This document shows, piece after piece, positions 8,494 to 16,814 of a DNA stretch of 22,808 bases. Positions within the stretch are counted from its first letter, which is position 1, and each line of letters opens with the position of its first letter. The stretch is from an uncultured Aquincola sp. Lineage in GTDB: Bacteria; Pseudomonadota; Gammaproteobacteria; Burkholderiales; Burkholderiaceae. Under the pieces are notes generated by a model. The model had not been told where the DNA came from, searched no databases, and saw only the letters and a program-made list of their open reading frames with translations. The stretch lies in NCBI GenBank assembly GCA_937883885.1, contig CAKZXL010000751.1:1-22808 (forward strand), given 5' to 3'. Made by a program: the position numbers and the translations under genes.

Positions 8494-9392
8494 CGGCCCG
8501 CCAGTTCGCGGCACAGCTGCAGGCCGCGCCGCTGGTACATGCCGCCCTGGAAGCGGAAGGTGCCGAAGAAGTGCACCAGCGCCACGTCGGTCAGGTCGGC
8601 GCCCGGAATCCAGAACGGGTAGCGGTCCACCGGCAACACCAGCGCGTCGGGCGCATTGGCGGCCATGAAGTTGCAGGTCACCTGCTCGGTGCCCCATTCG
8701 GCCCAGCGCTGCGCGCCCACCAGCTGTTCCATCGCCTTGGAGAAGTCGCGGATGCGCTCCAGCGACAAGGTGCCCGGCGGAAAGCCGGTGAAGCCGGCGC
8801 AGCCGCGCACGTACTTCAGGCCGGCCGCATCGGGCAGCTGGGCCAGCACACGTTCGGCGGCGTTCTGCACGTGCTTGGAGTGGTGCTGGCTGGCGTAGTC
8901 CGAGGCGGTCTGCACCGCCACCGGGTGGGTGCCGCTGCTGGTGCCCAGCGTGAAGGTGCGGCCGGCGGCCACGCTGTCCAGCACCTCCTTCGGCGGCTGC
9001 AGCGTCAGCGTGTCCGAGTCGAGCTGGATCACGTAGTGGCTGGCGTTCTCGCGGGTGAGCGCGGCAAAGCGCTCCCAGGCGCCGCCGCGCGGCAGCGCGG
9101 GGTCGGCCGCCTGCGCGGTGGGCACGTAGGTGACGTTGCCCAGGTGGTGGCTCAGCCGCGCCTTGTCGGCGTCCAGCAGGCCGTCGTCCACTAGCACGAA
9201 GCCGCGCGGCGCCAGGTAGCGCGCAAAACTCTTGGCCGCCAACAGCAGCATGGTGGTGTCGGGGTGGTACACCTGGCTGACGATGACGACGTTGCTGTCC
9301 GGGTTGCAGCGCACCGGCGGCGTGCGGTCGATGGCGGCGCAGCGGAAGTTGAACCAGCGCTTGTGTTGTCGCTGTCTGAAGTGGTCGAACAT
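8490..9392 (-). CDS. Uncharacterised glycosyltransferase with DSD motif (GT-A/GT8-like)
   Basis: A 300-residue soluble protein. A Rossmann-like start (NVVIVSQVYHPDTTMLLLAA, residues 34-53) leads to YVIQLDSDTLTLQPP, where D125-S-D127 is a likely metal/nucleotide-binding DxD. The end WIPGADLTDVALVHFFG followed by FRFQGGMYQ resembles the closing His motif of GT8-like enzymes. It lies after a GT2 gene (50-bp gap) and overlaps the flippase start by 4 bp, fitting a cytoplasmic transferase acting on the repeat unit just before flipping. ATG 9392 is chosen because the frame further upstream overlaps the neighbouring gene and translates into a shadow of it. The exact family is uncertain, and it is not obviously the same family as the DSD protein at 3899-4738. 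Confidence 0.78.
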   Translation of the reverse strand: MFDHFRQRQHKRWFNFRCAAIDRTPPVRCNPDSNVVIVSQVYHPDTTMLLLAAKSFARYLAPRGFVLVDDGLLDADKARLSHHLGNVTYVPTAQAADPALPRGGAWERFAALTRENASHYVIQLDSDTLTLQPPKEVLDSVAAGRTFTLGTSSGTHPVAVQTASDYASQHHSKHVQNAAERVLAQLPDAAGLKYVRGCAGFTGFPPGTLSLERIRDFSKAMEQLVGAQRWAEWGTEQVTCNFMAANAPDALVLPVDRYPFWIPGADLTDVALVHFFGTFRFQGGMYQRRGLQLCRELAGR

Positions 9393-9442
9393 CGGGTCAG
9401 GTCCAGGCAAGGCCGCCGCACAGCGCGCAGCCGAAAAAGGGT

Positions 9443-10393
9443 TCAGACGGCGGGCTTCCAGCCCAGCAGGGTGGCCGCCACATAGGCGGCGGGTTTGATG
9501 CGCCAGGGGCAGGTGCGCAGGGCCGCCAGCATCGCACGCAGGCCGGTGGCGCGGTCGCCATGGGCCAGATGGCCCAGCCCGTACTCGACGTGGTAGCGCG
9601 CCAGCTGCTGGCGGAAGGTGCGGTCGTCCACCCGCCGGCCGTCGGCACTGGCCAGGCCCCAGCGGGCGGCGGTGTCGGCCAGCAGCCGGGTGCGGTAGTC
9701 GATGGGCCGCAGCACGCGGTTGCCTTGCTGGCGGTGCTGGCGGTAGAGCGTGGTCACCTGCCGCAGCTTGAGGAACTGGAAGCGCCGCGACATGCGCAGC
9801 CACAGCTCCCAGTCTTCGCTGTAGGGCAGGTTCTCGTCGAAGGTGCCGGCCTGCTGGAAGGCCTGGGCGCGGAACATCGCGGTGCTGGTCAGCATCCAGC
9901 AGTCCAGCAGAAACTCGTGGTAGATCCAGCCCGAAAAGCGCGGGTCGGCAGCGTCGCCATGCGCCTCCTGCGGCACGCTTTCGGGCGGCGGAAAGTCCTG
10001 GTCCTCGGCCGGCCGGCGCCAGGGCTGGAAGGCGCTGAACACCACCGCCACCTCGGGGTGCGCCGCAAAGGCGCGCAGCTGCAGCGCCAGCTTGTCGGGG
10101 TACCAGTAGTCGTCGTGGTCCATCAGGCACACGAAGTCGCCCTGGGCCAGCCGCAGGCCGTGGTTGCGCGCGGCGCACACGCCGGCATTGGCCTGGCGGA
10201 CCAGCTTCAACCGGTCGCCGTAGGCGGCCAGCAGCTCGGGCGTGCCGTCGGTGGAGCCGTCGTCGATGACGATGAGTTCGATCGGCCGGTGCGTCTGTGC
10301 CAGCACCGCATCCACCGTCTGGCGGATGTAGGCGCTGCAGTTGTAGGTGGGAATGATGACGCTGACCAGGGCGTCGGCAGGGGTGGGCGCCAT
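9443..10393 (-). CDS. GT2 family glycosyltransferase
   Basis: A classical 316-residue inverting GT-A family 2 enzyme. The opening VSVIIPTYNCSAYI (residues 10-23) and VIDDGSTDGT (42-51) form the nucleotide site. NAGVCAARNHGL is the next conserved block. DHDD at 92-95 supplies the DxD metal ligands, and SEDWELWLRM (192-201) holds the ED catalytic-base motif at E193/D194. It transfers a sugar to a lipid-linked acceptor in the cytoplasm. It has no membrane segment. It starts four bases after the asparagine-synthetase-like gene, so it is cotranscribed and probably coupled. The 50-bp space to the next gene is among the larger gaps in the operon. Sugar specificity is not readable from sequence. Confidence 0.92.
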   Translation of the reverse strand: MAPTPADALVSVIIPTYNCSAYIRQTVDAVLAQTHRPIELIVIDDGSTDGTPELLAAYGDRLKLVRQANAGVCAARNHGLRLAQGDFVCLMDHDDYWYPDKLALQLRAFAAHPEVAVVFSAFQPWRRPAEDQDFPPPESVPQEAHGDAADPRFSGWIYHEFLLDCWMLTSTAMFRAQAFQQAGTFDENLPYSEDWELWLRMSRRFQFLKLRQVTTLYRQHRQQGNRVLRPIDYRTRLLADTAARWGLASADGRRVDDRTFRQQLARYHVEYGLGHLAHGDRATGLRAMLAALRTCPWRIKPAAYVAATLLGWKPAV

Positions 10394-10397
10394 GGGC

Positions 10398-12110
10398 TTA
10401 CTCGATGCGCCACTGCGGCGCGTGGGCGCGCAGCCACAGCTCCAGCATGGTCAGGATCCACACCATCTCGCCGTAGTAGCCGGGGTGCTCGGGCAGGCGC
10501 TGGTTCAGCAGCGCGTCGAGGAAGGGCGGGCGCACCAGGTTGCGGGTGGACAGGCTGCCCAGCGCATCGGCGGCCATGGCCTTCAGGCCGGCGTGCCGCT
10601 GCGTCCACACGCCGAAGGGCAGGCCGAAGCCCTGCTTCTTCTTGGTGATGATCTCGTCGGGCAGGAAGCCGCGCAGCGCTTCTTTGAAGAACCAGCGCAG
10701 CTTCAGGCCCTTGAGCTTGGCGTCGGCCGGCAGCCGCAGCGAAAAGTCCACCAGCCGCGCATCCAGCATCGGAAAGGCCACGTCCAGCCCCGCCAGCCGC
10801 GTGGTGCCGCACACCTTGGGCAGGTCGGTCTCGGCCAGGGTGTAGCGCCAGTCGAAGGCCAGCTGGCGGTTGAGCAGGCTGCCGGTGCGTGCCTGTTGCC
10901 ACACCGCCTGCTGGGCCTTGAGGGGGCCCTGCTCATCGACCTGCGCGCGGAAGGCGGGCGTGAGCACGTCGGCCAGGCCCAGGCGCAGCAGCAGGTTGTA
11001 GGTTTCCAGGCGCTGGGGCAGCGGTTCGCGGGCCTGCTCCACGTAACTGGCGGCCTTGCGCAGCAGCGGCAGCTGGCGGGCGGCGCGGGTGCCCAGCACC
11101 GGCTCCAGCAGCGCGCTGCGCAACGCGCCGGGCACATGGTCGTAGACGTTGAACACCCGCTGCTTGGCATAGCGCAGGTTGCCGCCGAACAGCTCGTCGC
11201 CGCCGTCGCCGGCCAGGATGCGGCGCACGCCTTCGCGCTTGGCCATCAAGGCGCAGAAGTAGGCCGGCAGCGCCGACGAGTTGCCGAAGGGCTGGTCGTA
11301 GCCGGCGGCCACCTCGGGCATGCTGCGCACCAGGTCGTCGGGGGTGACGTAGTACTCGTGGTGCTCGGTGTCGAAGCGCTGCGCCGCGATGCGGGCGAAG
11401 GCCATCTCGTCGTAGCCCTCGGCATCGAAGCCGATCGAGAAGGTGGCCGGCTTCTGGCCGGTGGCCTCGCGCAGCATGCCGGCGACGGTGGAGCTGTCGG
11501 TGCCGCCGCTGAGGAAGCTGGCCGGCCGCGCGGGATCGGCGGTGGCGGCCACCGCGTCGCGCAGCAGGCGGCGGAATTCGTCGCGCAGCTGCTCGAAGCT
11601 GGCCCGTTGGGGCGGTCCCTTGTCCTGGAAGGTGGGCACCCAGTACGGCGTGACCGTGGCGTTACGGCCGTCGAACACCAGGCAGTGGGCGGGCGGCAGC
11701 CGCAGCACGCCGGCATGGGCGGTGCCGGGCGATGGAATGGCGTGGAAGTAGAGGTAGTCGAACACCGCCTGGCGGTTCACCCCGTCGCCGGGCGCGGCCA
11801 GTGCATCGGCCTGCTCGGCCACGCGCAGCATGCTGCGCTCGCCGGCCGCCTCCACCCGGTAGCACAGGGTGCGGATGGCGAAGCGGTCCACCGCCAGCAG
11901 CTGCCGGCCGTCGGGCAGCGTCAACGCCACGGCGAAGTCGCCGCCCACGCGGGCCAGCACGGTGGCGGGGTCGGCCTGCGTGAAGGCGGCCTGCCAGGCG
12001 GCCAGGTCGCCGTCACGCGCCTGGATGGCCTGCAGCGCTTGGTCGGCGAACTGCGGGCGGCCGAGGGCCAGTGCCAGGGTGGCGGGTTCTGCAAGGGTGG
12101 CGGCGGACAT
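10398..12110 (-). CDS. Asparagine-synthetase-like protein lacking the glutaminase Cys nucleophile
   Basis: 570 residues from ATG 12110; a TTG at 12131 would add seven residues. The C-terminal ATP-pyrophosphatase synthetase domain is intact: the PPi loop SGGTDSS at 201-207, AGDGGDELFGG at 300-310, and KKKQGFGLPFG near the end. The N-terminal class II glutaminase domain is shortened to about 145 residues and keeps only its later strands (VGGDFAVAL, LLAVDRFAIRTLCYR). The Met-Cys start that provides the nucleophile is absent with either start codon, so glutamine cannot be hydrolysed in the normal way. The protein could use free ammonia or another amine to form an amide from an adenylated carboxylate, as lasso-peptide cyclases and beta-lactam synthetases do after losing the Cys. 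A uronic acid or a sugar-bound acyl group is a plausible substrate (inference). Confidence 0.88.
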   Translation of the reverse strand: MSAATLAEPATLALALGRPQFADQALQAIQARDGDLAAWQAAFTQADPATVLARVGGDFAVALTLPDGRQLLAVDRFAIRTLCYRVEAAGERSMLRVAEQADALAAPGDGVNRQAVFDYLYFHAIPSPGTAHAGVLRLPPAHCLVFDGRNATVTPYWVPTFQDKGPPQRASFEQLRDEFRRLLRDAVAATADPARPASFLSGGTDSSTVAGMLREATGQKPATFSIGFDAEGYDEMAFARIAAQRFDTEHHEYYVTPDDLVRSMPEVAAGYDQPFGNSSALPAYFCALMAKREGVRRILAGDGGDELFGGNLRYAKQRVFNVYDHVPGALRSALLEPVLGTRAARQLPLLRKAASYVEQAREPLPQRLETYNLLLRLGLADVLTPAFRAQVDEQGPLKAQQAVWQQARTGSLLNRQLAFDWRYTLAETDLPKVCGTTRLAGLDVAFPMLDARLVDFSLRLPADAKLKGLKLRWFFKEALRGFLPDEIITKKKQGFGLPFGVWTQRHAGLKAMAADALGSLSTRNLVRPPFLDALLNQRLPEHPGYYGEMVWILTMLELWLRAHAPQWRIE

Positions 12111-12137
12111 GGCGTCGGGATGCTTCTTCAAAGGTAC

Positions 12138-13331
12138 TCAGGTGCCGGGCGGCAGTGCACCGGGCAGCAGGGTGGCCGCCGGCGGGCGGGCCGCCCAGCC
12201 ACGCGGCGCGGTGAACATGCCGCGGGGCAGCAGGTCGGCATCGTCGCCGGTCAGCGTGAAGGGCGTCAGTCGGGCGGCGGCGGTGCGGCGCAGGCGGTAG
12301 TCGCCCTGGGCGGGGTTGACGAGATCGGCCAGCGGCAGGGCGGGGTTGTCGCGCAGGTCGGTCATCGCGGCCACGTGGTCGGCTGCCAGCAGGCCGGGGC
12401 CCACCAGCAGGTTGCCCACCAGCCGCAGGCGGTCGGCGCCCGGCCGCATGGCCAGGAAGATGCCGCCGTTGCGCCGCTCGTTGACGAGGGTGTTGAAGGC
12501 CATCACCAGCTCGTTCGGGCCGGTGGCGTAGCCTTCGGCCCCGAAGGACACGATGTTGGGATTCTCGGTCTGCGGACCCTGCTGAATGACGTTGCCCAGC
12601 ACCAGCGCTTGGCCGCCGTTGGGAAACTCCAGCTCGTAGCTGGCCTGGCCGTCGGCGCCATCAGCCAGGCGGTTCCAGGCCACGTGGTTGATCTGGGCGC
12701 GGCTCTTGAGCAGGTGGCCGCTGCGCGCGCCGCTGAAGCTGCTGCCCTGCACCGTCAGGCGGCCGATGGCGCCGGCGTACACATGGTGGTTCTTGCCGTC
12801 GGCGCGCACCTGGCGGCCGAATTCGCAGCGCTCGATGCTCAGCTCGATGCTGCGCTCGTTGGCGGTGAGGATGCCGCATTCGTTGTCGAAGAAGCGGCAG
12901 TCCACCACCTCCAGCGTGCCGCGCTCCAGCCGGATGCCGGCGCCATTGAGGCTGGGCACACGCGCCTGCTCAAAATCGAAGCCCTGCACCCGCAACCGCT
13001 CGCCGCGCATCACCCAGATGCCCTTGCCCTGGATGGATTGCCCGTCTGCCAGCAGGCGCACGCGGCCGCCGACGGCCTGCAGCTGCAGCCCACTTTGCGG
13101 CCACACGGCCACGTCGCCGCGGTAGTCGCCCGCGTCCACCTCGATGGTGTCGCCATCGCGCGCGCGGCGGGCGGCTTCGGCCAGGGTCTTGAAGTCGCGG
13201 CCGGGGCCCACCTGCAGCACCTGGGCGCGTGCCCGCGCCACGGGCAGGGCCAGCGCCAGGCTGCCGGCGGCCAGCCAGCGGCGGCGCAGCGGGTCGGGCA
13301 GGGTCGGCAAGGCCGGCGCGCGGCGGGTCAT
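12138..13331 (-). CDS. Exported right-handed parallel beta-helix protein
   Basis: A 397-residue protein. Residues 1-36 form an export signal: RRRW at 16-19, then a hydrophobic stretch (LAAGSLALALPVA) and an ARA|Q cleavage site. The Arg-rich n-region makes Tat export possible. From about residue 40 (VGPGRDFKTLAEAARRARDG, then DTIEVDAGDY) the sequence has the regular short beta-strand turns of a pectin-lyase-like beta-helix, including VVDCRFFDNECGI, LTVQGSSFSG and LVLGNVIQQ. Such folds are found in polysaccharide lyases, C5-epimerases and acetyl-ester-handling proteins. No catalytic set can be assigned with confidence. It probably acts on the polymer in the periplasm. ATG 13331 overlaps the stop of the upstream GNAT gene by 4 bp, which argues for coordinate production. 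Confidence 0.85.
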   Translation of the reverse strand: MTRRAPALPTLPDPLRRRWLAAGSLALALPVARARAQVLQVGPGRDFKTLAEAARRARDGDTIEVDAGDYRGDVAVWPQSGLQLQAVGGRVRLLADGQSIQGKGIWVMRGERLRVQGFDFEQARVPSLNGAGIRLERGTLEVVDCRFFDNECGILTANERSIELSIERCEFGRQVRADGKNHHVYAGAIGRLTVQGSSFSGARSGHLLKSRAQINHVAWNRLADGADGQASYELEFPNGGQALVLGNVIQQGPQTENPNIVSFGAEGYATGPNELVMAFNTLVNERRNGGIFLAMRPGADRLRLVGNLLVGPGLLAADHVAAMTDLRDNPALPLADLVNPAQGDYRLRRTAAARLTPFTLTGDDADLLPRGMFTAPRGWAARPPAATLLPGALPPGT

Positions 13332-15559
13332 CGCGGTGCCTCCGGGGTGGCGGGGCGGCGCAGGCGGTGGCGCAACGGTGCCAGCAGGCTCTTGGCCGTC
13401 TGGCCCAGCAGCTCGCGCAGCAGGCCGGCCAGGCCCGACAGCGTGGACGGGTCGAACGCCACCAGGCCCCAGCGCTCGCGCCGGTGCGTCATCCAGTCGC
13501 GTTTGAAGGGGTCGTCGCCGGTCAGGTAGTCGATCTCGTCCACTTCGCCGCTGTTGAACAGCGACTCGATCATGTGGCCGGTGAGCAGGGTACCGGGCGA
13601 GTGGCCCGACTGCTGCGCGTCGTAGGCGATCTTGTAGATCCAGGCCTTGCGGTCGTTGACCAGCCAGAACTGCGCCGCGATCGGCTTGCCGTCCAGCCAG
13701 GCCACGCCCAGGCGCAGCCAGCCGCGCTCGGCGCTGGCGCGGATCAGCCCGGGCACGAAGCCGGGATGCGGCTCGGGCTGCTTCCAGCTGGCGGCGTAGA
13801 CCTCCTGGAAGGCCTGCAGCCCGGCTTCCAGGCGATCGCCGCCGGTGATGATTTCCAGCGAGCCGCCCACCTGGGCGAACTTGCGGCCGCGGCGCATCAG
13901 CAGGCTGCGGGTGACGCCCGGGCGCTGGGCCAGGTAGGTGGCCCAGTCGCCGCGCACCGGCAAATACCAGTTGGTGAAGCAGAAGTACTGGAACACTGGC
14001 ATGCCGGCGCGGATGAAGCCGTCGCGCATCAGCGAGTACTCGCGCGAAGCCACGTCCATCGGGAAGAACTGCGCGCGGCTGGCGCCGGCCCGCCGCATGG
14101 CCTGGTGCAGCAGGCCGGCCAGCTCCTGCTTGGCGATGTCGTCCGACAGCACCGGCGTGTACAACGGGGTGTAGAAGTTGGACAGCGCATGCAGCGAGGC
14201 GCCGCGCCAGCCCTCGCGCGGCAGGTGCTGGGTGGGCAGCACCGCCAGCACCTCGCCGTCGGTGCTGCGCGCCACCTCGAAGCGGGCATGTTCAGCCAGC
14301 GTGGGCACCTCGCCGCACAGGTTGGCAAACCAGGCATGGCCGCGTTCGATGCCCGCCAGCTCGGCCGCCGTCATCCAGCGCACCAGGTCGGGCGGCAGCG
14401 CCGGCGCGGCCGGCAGCGACGCGGAGCTGCCTTGCGTGCCAGGCCGCCACATCGGCTGCAGCAGCCGCGCGCGCAGCGCCCGCGCCACCCGCACCCAGGC
14501 CAGCAGCGGCTCGAAGCGGCTGTGGCTGGCATGGTGGATGTGGCGCTGCGCGGTGTTCCAGGACAGCTGCTCGCGGGTGGCGTTGGTGTAGAACTCCACC
14601 CGCTTGCCGGCATGGGCCGCAAAGCCATGCTCCAGCGTGCGGTACAGCAGGATGTGGCCGGGCGAGAACTCGCTGTGCGCTTCCACGTAGGTGGTCTTGA
14701 GCATCACCACCCGCTGGGCACTGGTCAGCGCCAGGCGCGAGGCCAGCTGCTGGTCGCCCACCCACAGCTCGTACACCTCAGCGCCGCCGTGGCGCGCCTG
14801 GCCTGCCATCAGGGTCTGGTAGAAGACGAACTGGTCGTTGCCCACGTGCAGCGCCGTGCCGGCGCGCCCCTTCCAGCCGCTGGACTCGATGGCCGCGTAA
14901 CGGGCCACCGCCTGGGCCACGGCCTCGGGCTCGCGCACCACCACGAAGCGCACCGGGCCGGCGGCGCTCAGCTTCCGCTCGTAGCGGCGCATGTTCTGCT
15001 TGAGTTTGGTGGGGCGGGCAGCCCAGTAGGCCTCGAAGCCGCCGGACAGGTCCACCGAAGTGGTCAGCGCATGCCAGCTGGTGTTGGGCTGCCGGCCGGC
15101 GCTGGCCGACAGGTCGCCGAAATCGGGGTCGTTGCACAGGAAGTCGATGCGCCAAGCCAGCCCCGGCAGCGCCCGGAACATCGCCGGCACGCCCTGGCCG
15201 TCGGCCAGCAGCACCGGCGCCACCTGCGCCTGCGAGGGCACGAAGCTCGACCACATGCCCCCGCGGCCACGCCGCAGCACGGCCATACCCTGCATCTGGC
15301 CCGCCGGGTCGCGCCCGATCAGAAGCCATTCCTGGCCGCTGCCGAAGCGGCGCAGCAGCTCGCCCACGAAGGCGGCCGACAGCATGGGGTGCTCGCCCCA
15401 CAGGCGGTGCAGCAACTGGTCCCAGGCGCTGGCATGGCCTTCGAAGGCAGCCGCGTCACGCAGGCGGTGCGCCTGCCAGCGCCAGGAAGTCGGTGCGACG
15501 GGCAGGGGCGGCGATTCAGGGGCGCGGGGCATCGGCAGCGTGGTGTCCTGGGTGCTCAT
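13328..15559 (-). CDS. Tandem GNAT / FemAB-like (BioF2/CelD-type) protein, PEP-CTERM EPS-associated
   Basis: A 743-residue protein made of two copies of an Acetyltransf_6/FemAB-like fold. Copy 1 shows KLKQNMRRYERKL (185-197), SGWKG (227-231) and FSPGHILLYRTLEHGF (298-313). Copy 2 shows RSLLMRRGRKFA (551-562), SWKQPE (591-596), HSPGTLLTGHMIESLF (653-668) and IDYLTGDDPFKRDW (676-689). Copy 1 lacks the last block (it has VEFYTNATREQLSW), so copy 2 looks like the more canonical active half. The family transfers an acyl or aminoacyl group to an amine or hydroxyl, for example in cellulose acetylation (CelD/BcsL type) or peptidoglycan bridge synthesis (FemAB). No signal peptide is evident, so it is probably cytoplasmic. 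ATG 15559 is preferred, 7 bp after the upstream stop. A longer start at 15589 would overlap the previous gene. Confidence 0.85.
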   Translation of the reverse strand: MSTQDTTLPMPRAPESPPLPVAPTSWRWQAHRLRDAAAFEGHASAWDQLLHRLWGEHPMLSAAFVGELLRRFGSGQEWLLIGRDPAGQMQGMAVLRRGRGGMWSSFVPSQAQVAPVLLADGQGVPAMFRALPGLAWRIDFLCNDPDFGDLSASAGRQPNTSWHALTTSVDLSGGFEAYWAARPTKLKQNMRRYERKLSAAGPVRFVVVREPEAVAQAVARYAAIESSGWKGRAGTALHVGNDQFVFYQTLMAGQARHGGAEVYELWVGDQQLASRLALTSAQRVVMLKTTYVEAHSEFSPGHILLYRTLEHGFAAHAGKRVEFYTNATREQLSWNTAQRHIHHASHSRFEPLLAWVRVARALRARLLQPMWRPGTQGSSASLPAAPALPPDLVRWMTAAELAGIERGHAWFANLCGEVPTLAEHARFEVARSTDGEVLAVLPTQHLPREGWRGASLHALSNFYTPLYTPVLSDDIAKQELAGLLHQAMRRAGASRAQFFPMDVASREYSLMRDGFIRAGMPVFQYFCFTNWYLPVRGDWATYLAQRPGVTRSLLMRRGRKFAQVGGSLEIITGGDRLEAGLQAFQEVYAASWKQPEPHPGFVPGLIRASAERGWLRLGVAWLDGKPIAAQFWLVNDRKAWIYKIAYDAQQSGHSPGTLLTGHMIESLFNSGEVDEIDYLTGDDPFKRDWMTHRRERWGLVAFDPSTLSGLAGLLRELLGQTAKSLLAPLRHRLRRPATPEAPR

Positions 15560-15566
15560 GGGGGGC

Positions 15567-16814
15567 TCATCCCAGGCGGGCCATGGCATGGGTGGCCGCC
15601 TGCAGCAGCCAGTCCATCTGCGTGTCGTCGATGGCCTGGTGGCAGGGCAGGTGCACCAGCGACAGGCGGTAGCGCCCGGCCACCGGGCAGTCCGACACCG
15701 CCATGTCGTCCCAGCGGCCCACGGGCACGCGGGCGTACTTCAGCGCCTCGAAGCGCTCGGCCACGCGGCTGCGCAGGAAGAGCGGCACCATGTAGGGCAC
15801 CACTGCGTCGGGCAGCGCCGGGTACAGCGCCTCGACCTCGGGCCACTGGCGGGCGGCCTGCAGCCACTGCTGGTAGCGGCGGCGGCGCTGCGCGGCCATC
15901 GCCGGCGCATCCACATGGGCGGCCAGCCAGCGGGCGCCGGCCTGGCCGCGGCTGCGGGCCAGGGCTTCGTCGAAGTGGTCGGACGGCGTGGCGCAGACGC
16001 TTTCGCTGTCGCCGGCTGCCAGAGCGTCGGTGGCGGCGGGTCGGTGGCCCAGGGCGGCGGGGGCCGCTGCAGGCATGGCCGGCGCCTGCCCCTGGCGGGC
16101 CCGCTGCAGCGTGCGCCAGGCGCCCCGCAGCTCGGCCAGCGGCGAGGGCGAGCGGTCGGCCGGCTGCACCGCCAGCTGGGGCTGGTGCCACAGCAGGCCG
16201 CCGTCTTCCACGGGAAAGAACTTGTTGGGGCTGGCAATGCCGAAGTCGCCCGCCAGGCCCAGGCCGGTGGGCACGGCAGGGTGCATCAGCACGTGGGAGC
16301 AGTCCTCCACCAGCCGCACGTCCTGCGCGGCGCACCAGGCCAGTAGCGCCTGCAGCGACTGCCCGAAGCCGAAGCTGTGCGCGGCGATCACCGCCCGCAC
16401 GGGCCGGCCGCGCTGCGCCGCCAACTGCTGCAGGTGGTCCAGGTCGACGCCCAGCGACGGCGTGACGCGGTAGAACGCCACTTCCGCGCCCAGGGCCAGC
16501 GCCCCGTCGATCATGCTGCGGCAGTGGTAGGCCGGGGCCAGCACGCGGGTGCCCGGGCCCACGCCGCTGGCGCGCAGCGCCGCCTGCAGCGCGTAGCGGC
16601 CCATCGCAAACGGCAGCACCACGCGGCCGGCGTCGGCCAGCGCCTGGCCGGGCGCCTGTGCGCTGCGGCGCAGCTGGTCGGTGCGCAGCCAGGGCCGCAC
16701 CGGCACCGCCGGCCGCGGAAAGCCGAAGCCCTCGGGGTTGAAGCGGCGGATGCGCAGGGGCGGCGCCCCCGCGGCAGCGGCCAAGGGTGAAGCCGCGGCG
16801 CCGCGGGCGCTCAT
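15567..16814 (-). CDS. DegT/DnrJ/EryC1/StrS-type PLP aminotransferase
   Basis: A 415-residue fold-type I PLP enzyme. VLAPAYHCRSMIDGAL (91-106) is the cofactor-binding start, LVEDCSHVL (168-176) carries the PLP-ring Asp D171, and GIASPNKFFPVEDGGLLW (192-209) carries the Schiff-base lysine K198. Members usually make amino sugars by transaminating nucleotide-linked keto sugars. Residues about 213-265 form an Ala/Pro-rich, poorly ordered-looking insertion absent from standard sugar aminotransferases. The first 45 residues are also Pro/Ala-rich. ATG 16814 overlaps the upstream stop by 4 bp. The frame is open far upstream but reads there as an antisense-like shadow of the neighbouring genes. No dedicated 3-keto or 4-keto sugar dehydratase partner is visible in the window, so the acceptor is unclear. 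Confidence 0.86.
   Translation of the reverse strand: MSARGAAASPLAAAAGAPPLRIRRFNPEGFGFPRPAVPVRPWLRTDQLRRSAQAPGQALADAGRVVLPFAMGRYALQAALRASGVGPGTRVLAPAYHCRSMIDGALALGAEVAFYRVTPSLGVDLDHLQQLAAQRGRPVRAVIAAHSFGFGQSLQALLAWCAAQDVRLVEDCSHVLMHPAVPTGLGLAGDFGIASPNKFFPVEDGGLLWHQPQLAVQPADRSPSPLAELRGAWRTLQRARQGQAPAMPAAAPAALGHRPAATDALAAGDSESVCATPSDHFDEALARSRGQAGARWLAAHVDAPAMAAQRRRRYQQWLQAARQWPEVEALYPALPDAVVPYMVPLFLRSRVAERFEALKYARVPVGRWDDMAVSDCPVAGRYRLSLVHLPCHQAIDDTQMDWLLQAATHAMARLG

Noticed and set aside
9393..9442. A terminator or promoter in the 50-bp gap between GT2 and the DSD transferase
   Set aside because: Only a weak 4-bp stem and a short T-run in the wrong place are seen; no box is convincing.
12111..12131. 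TTG at 12131 as the start of the Asn-synthetase-like gene
   Set aside because: It would add only seven residues and still gives no Met-Cys; ATG 12110 with a GAAGAAG stretch upstream is the more likely start. Kept as an alternative.
10347..13529. A + strand open frame of about 1060 residues over the Asn-synthetase-like and beta-helix genes
   Set aside because: It is a Gln/His/Gly/Ala-rich antisense reading of real - strand genes that carry recognisable motifs. Such shadows are expected at high GC.
13229..16465. A + strand open frame of about 1078 residues over the GNAT and aminotransferase genes
   Set aside because: It has the same Arg/Gln/Ala/His-rich composition as other shadows and no domain, while the opposite strand has intact motifs in order.
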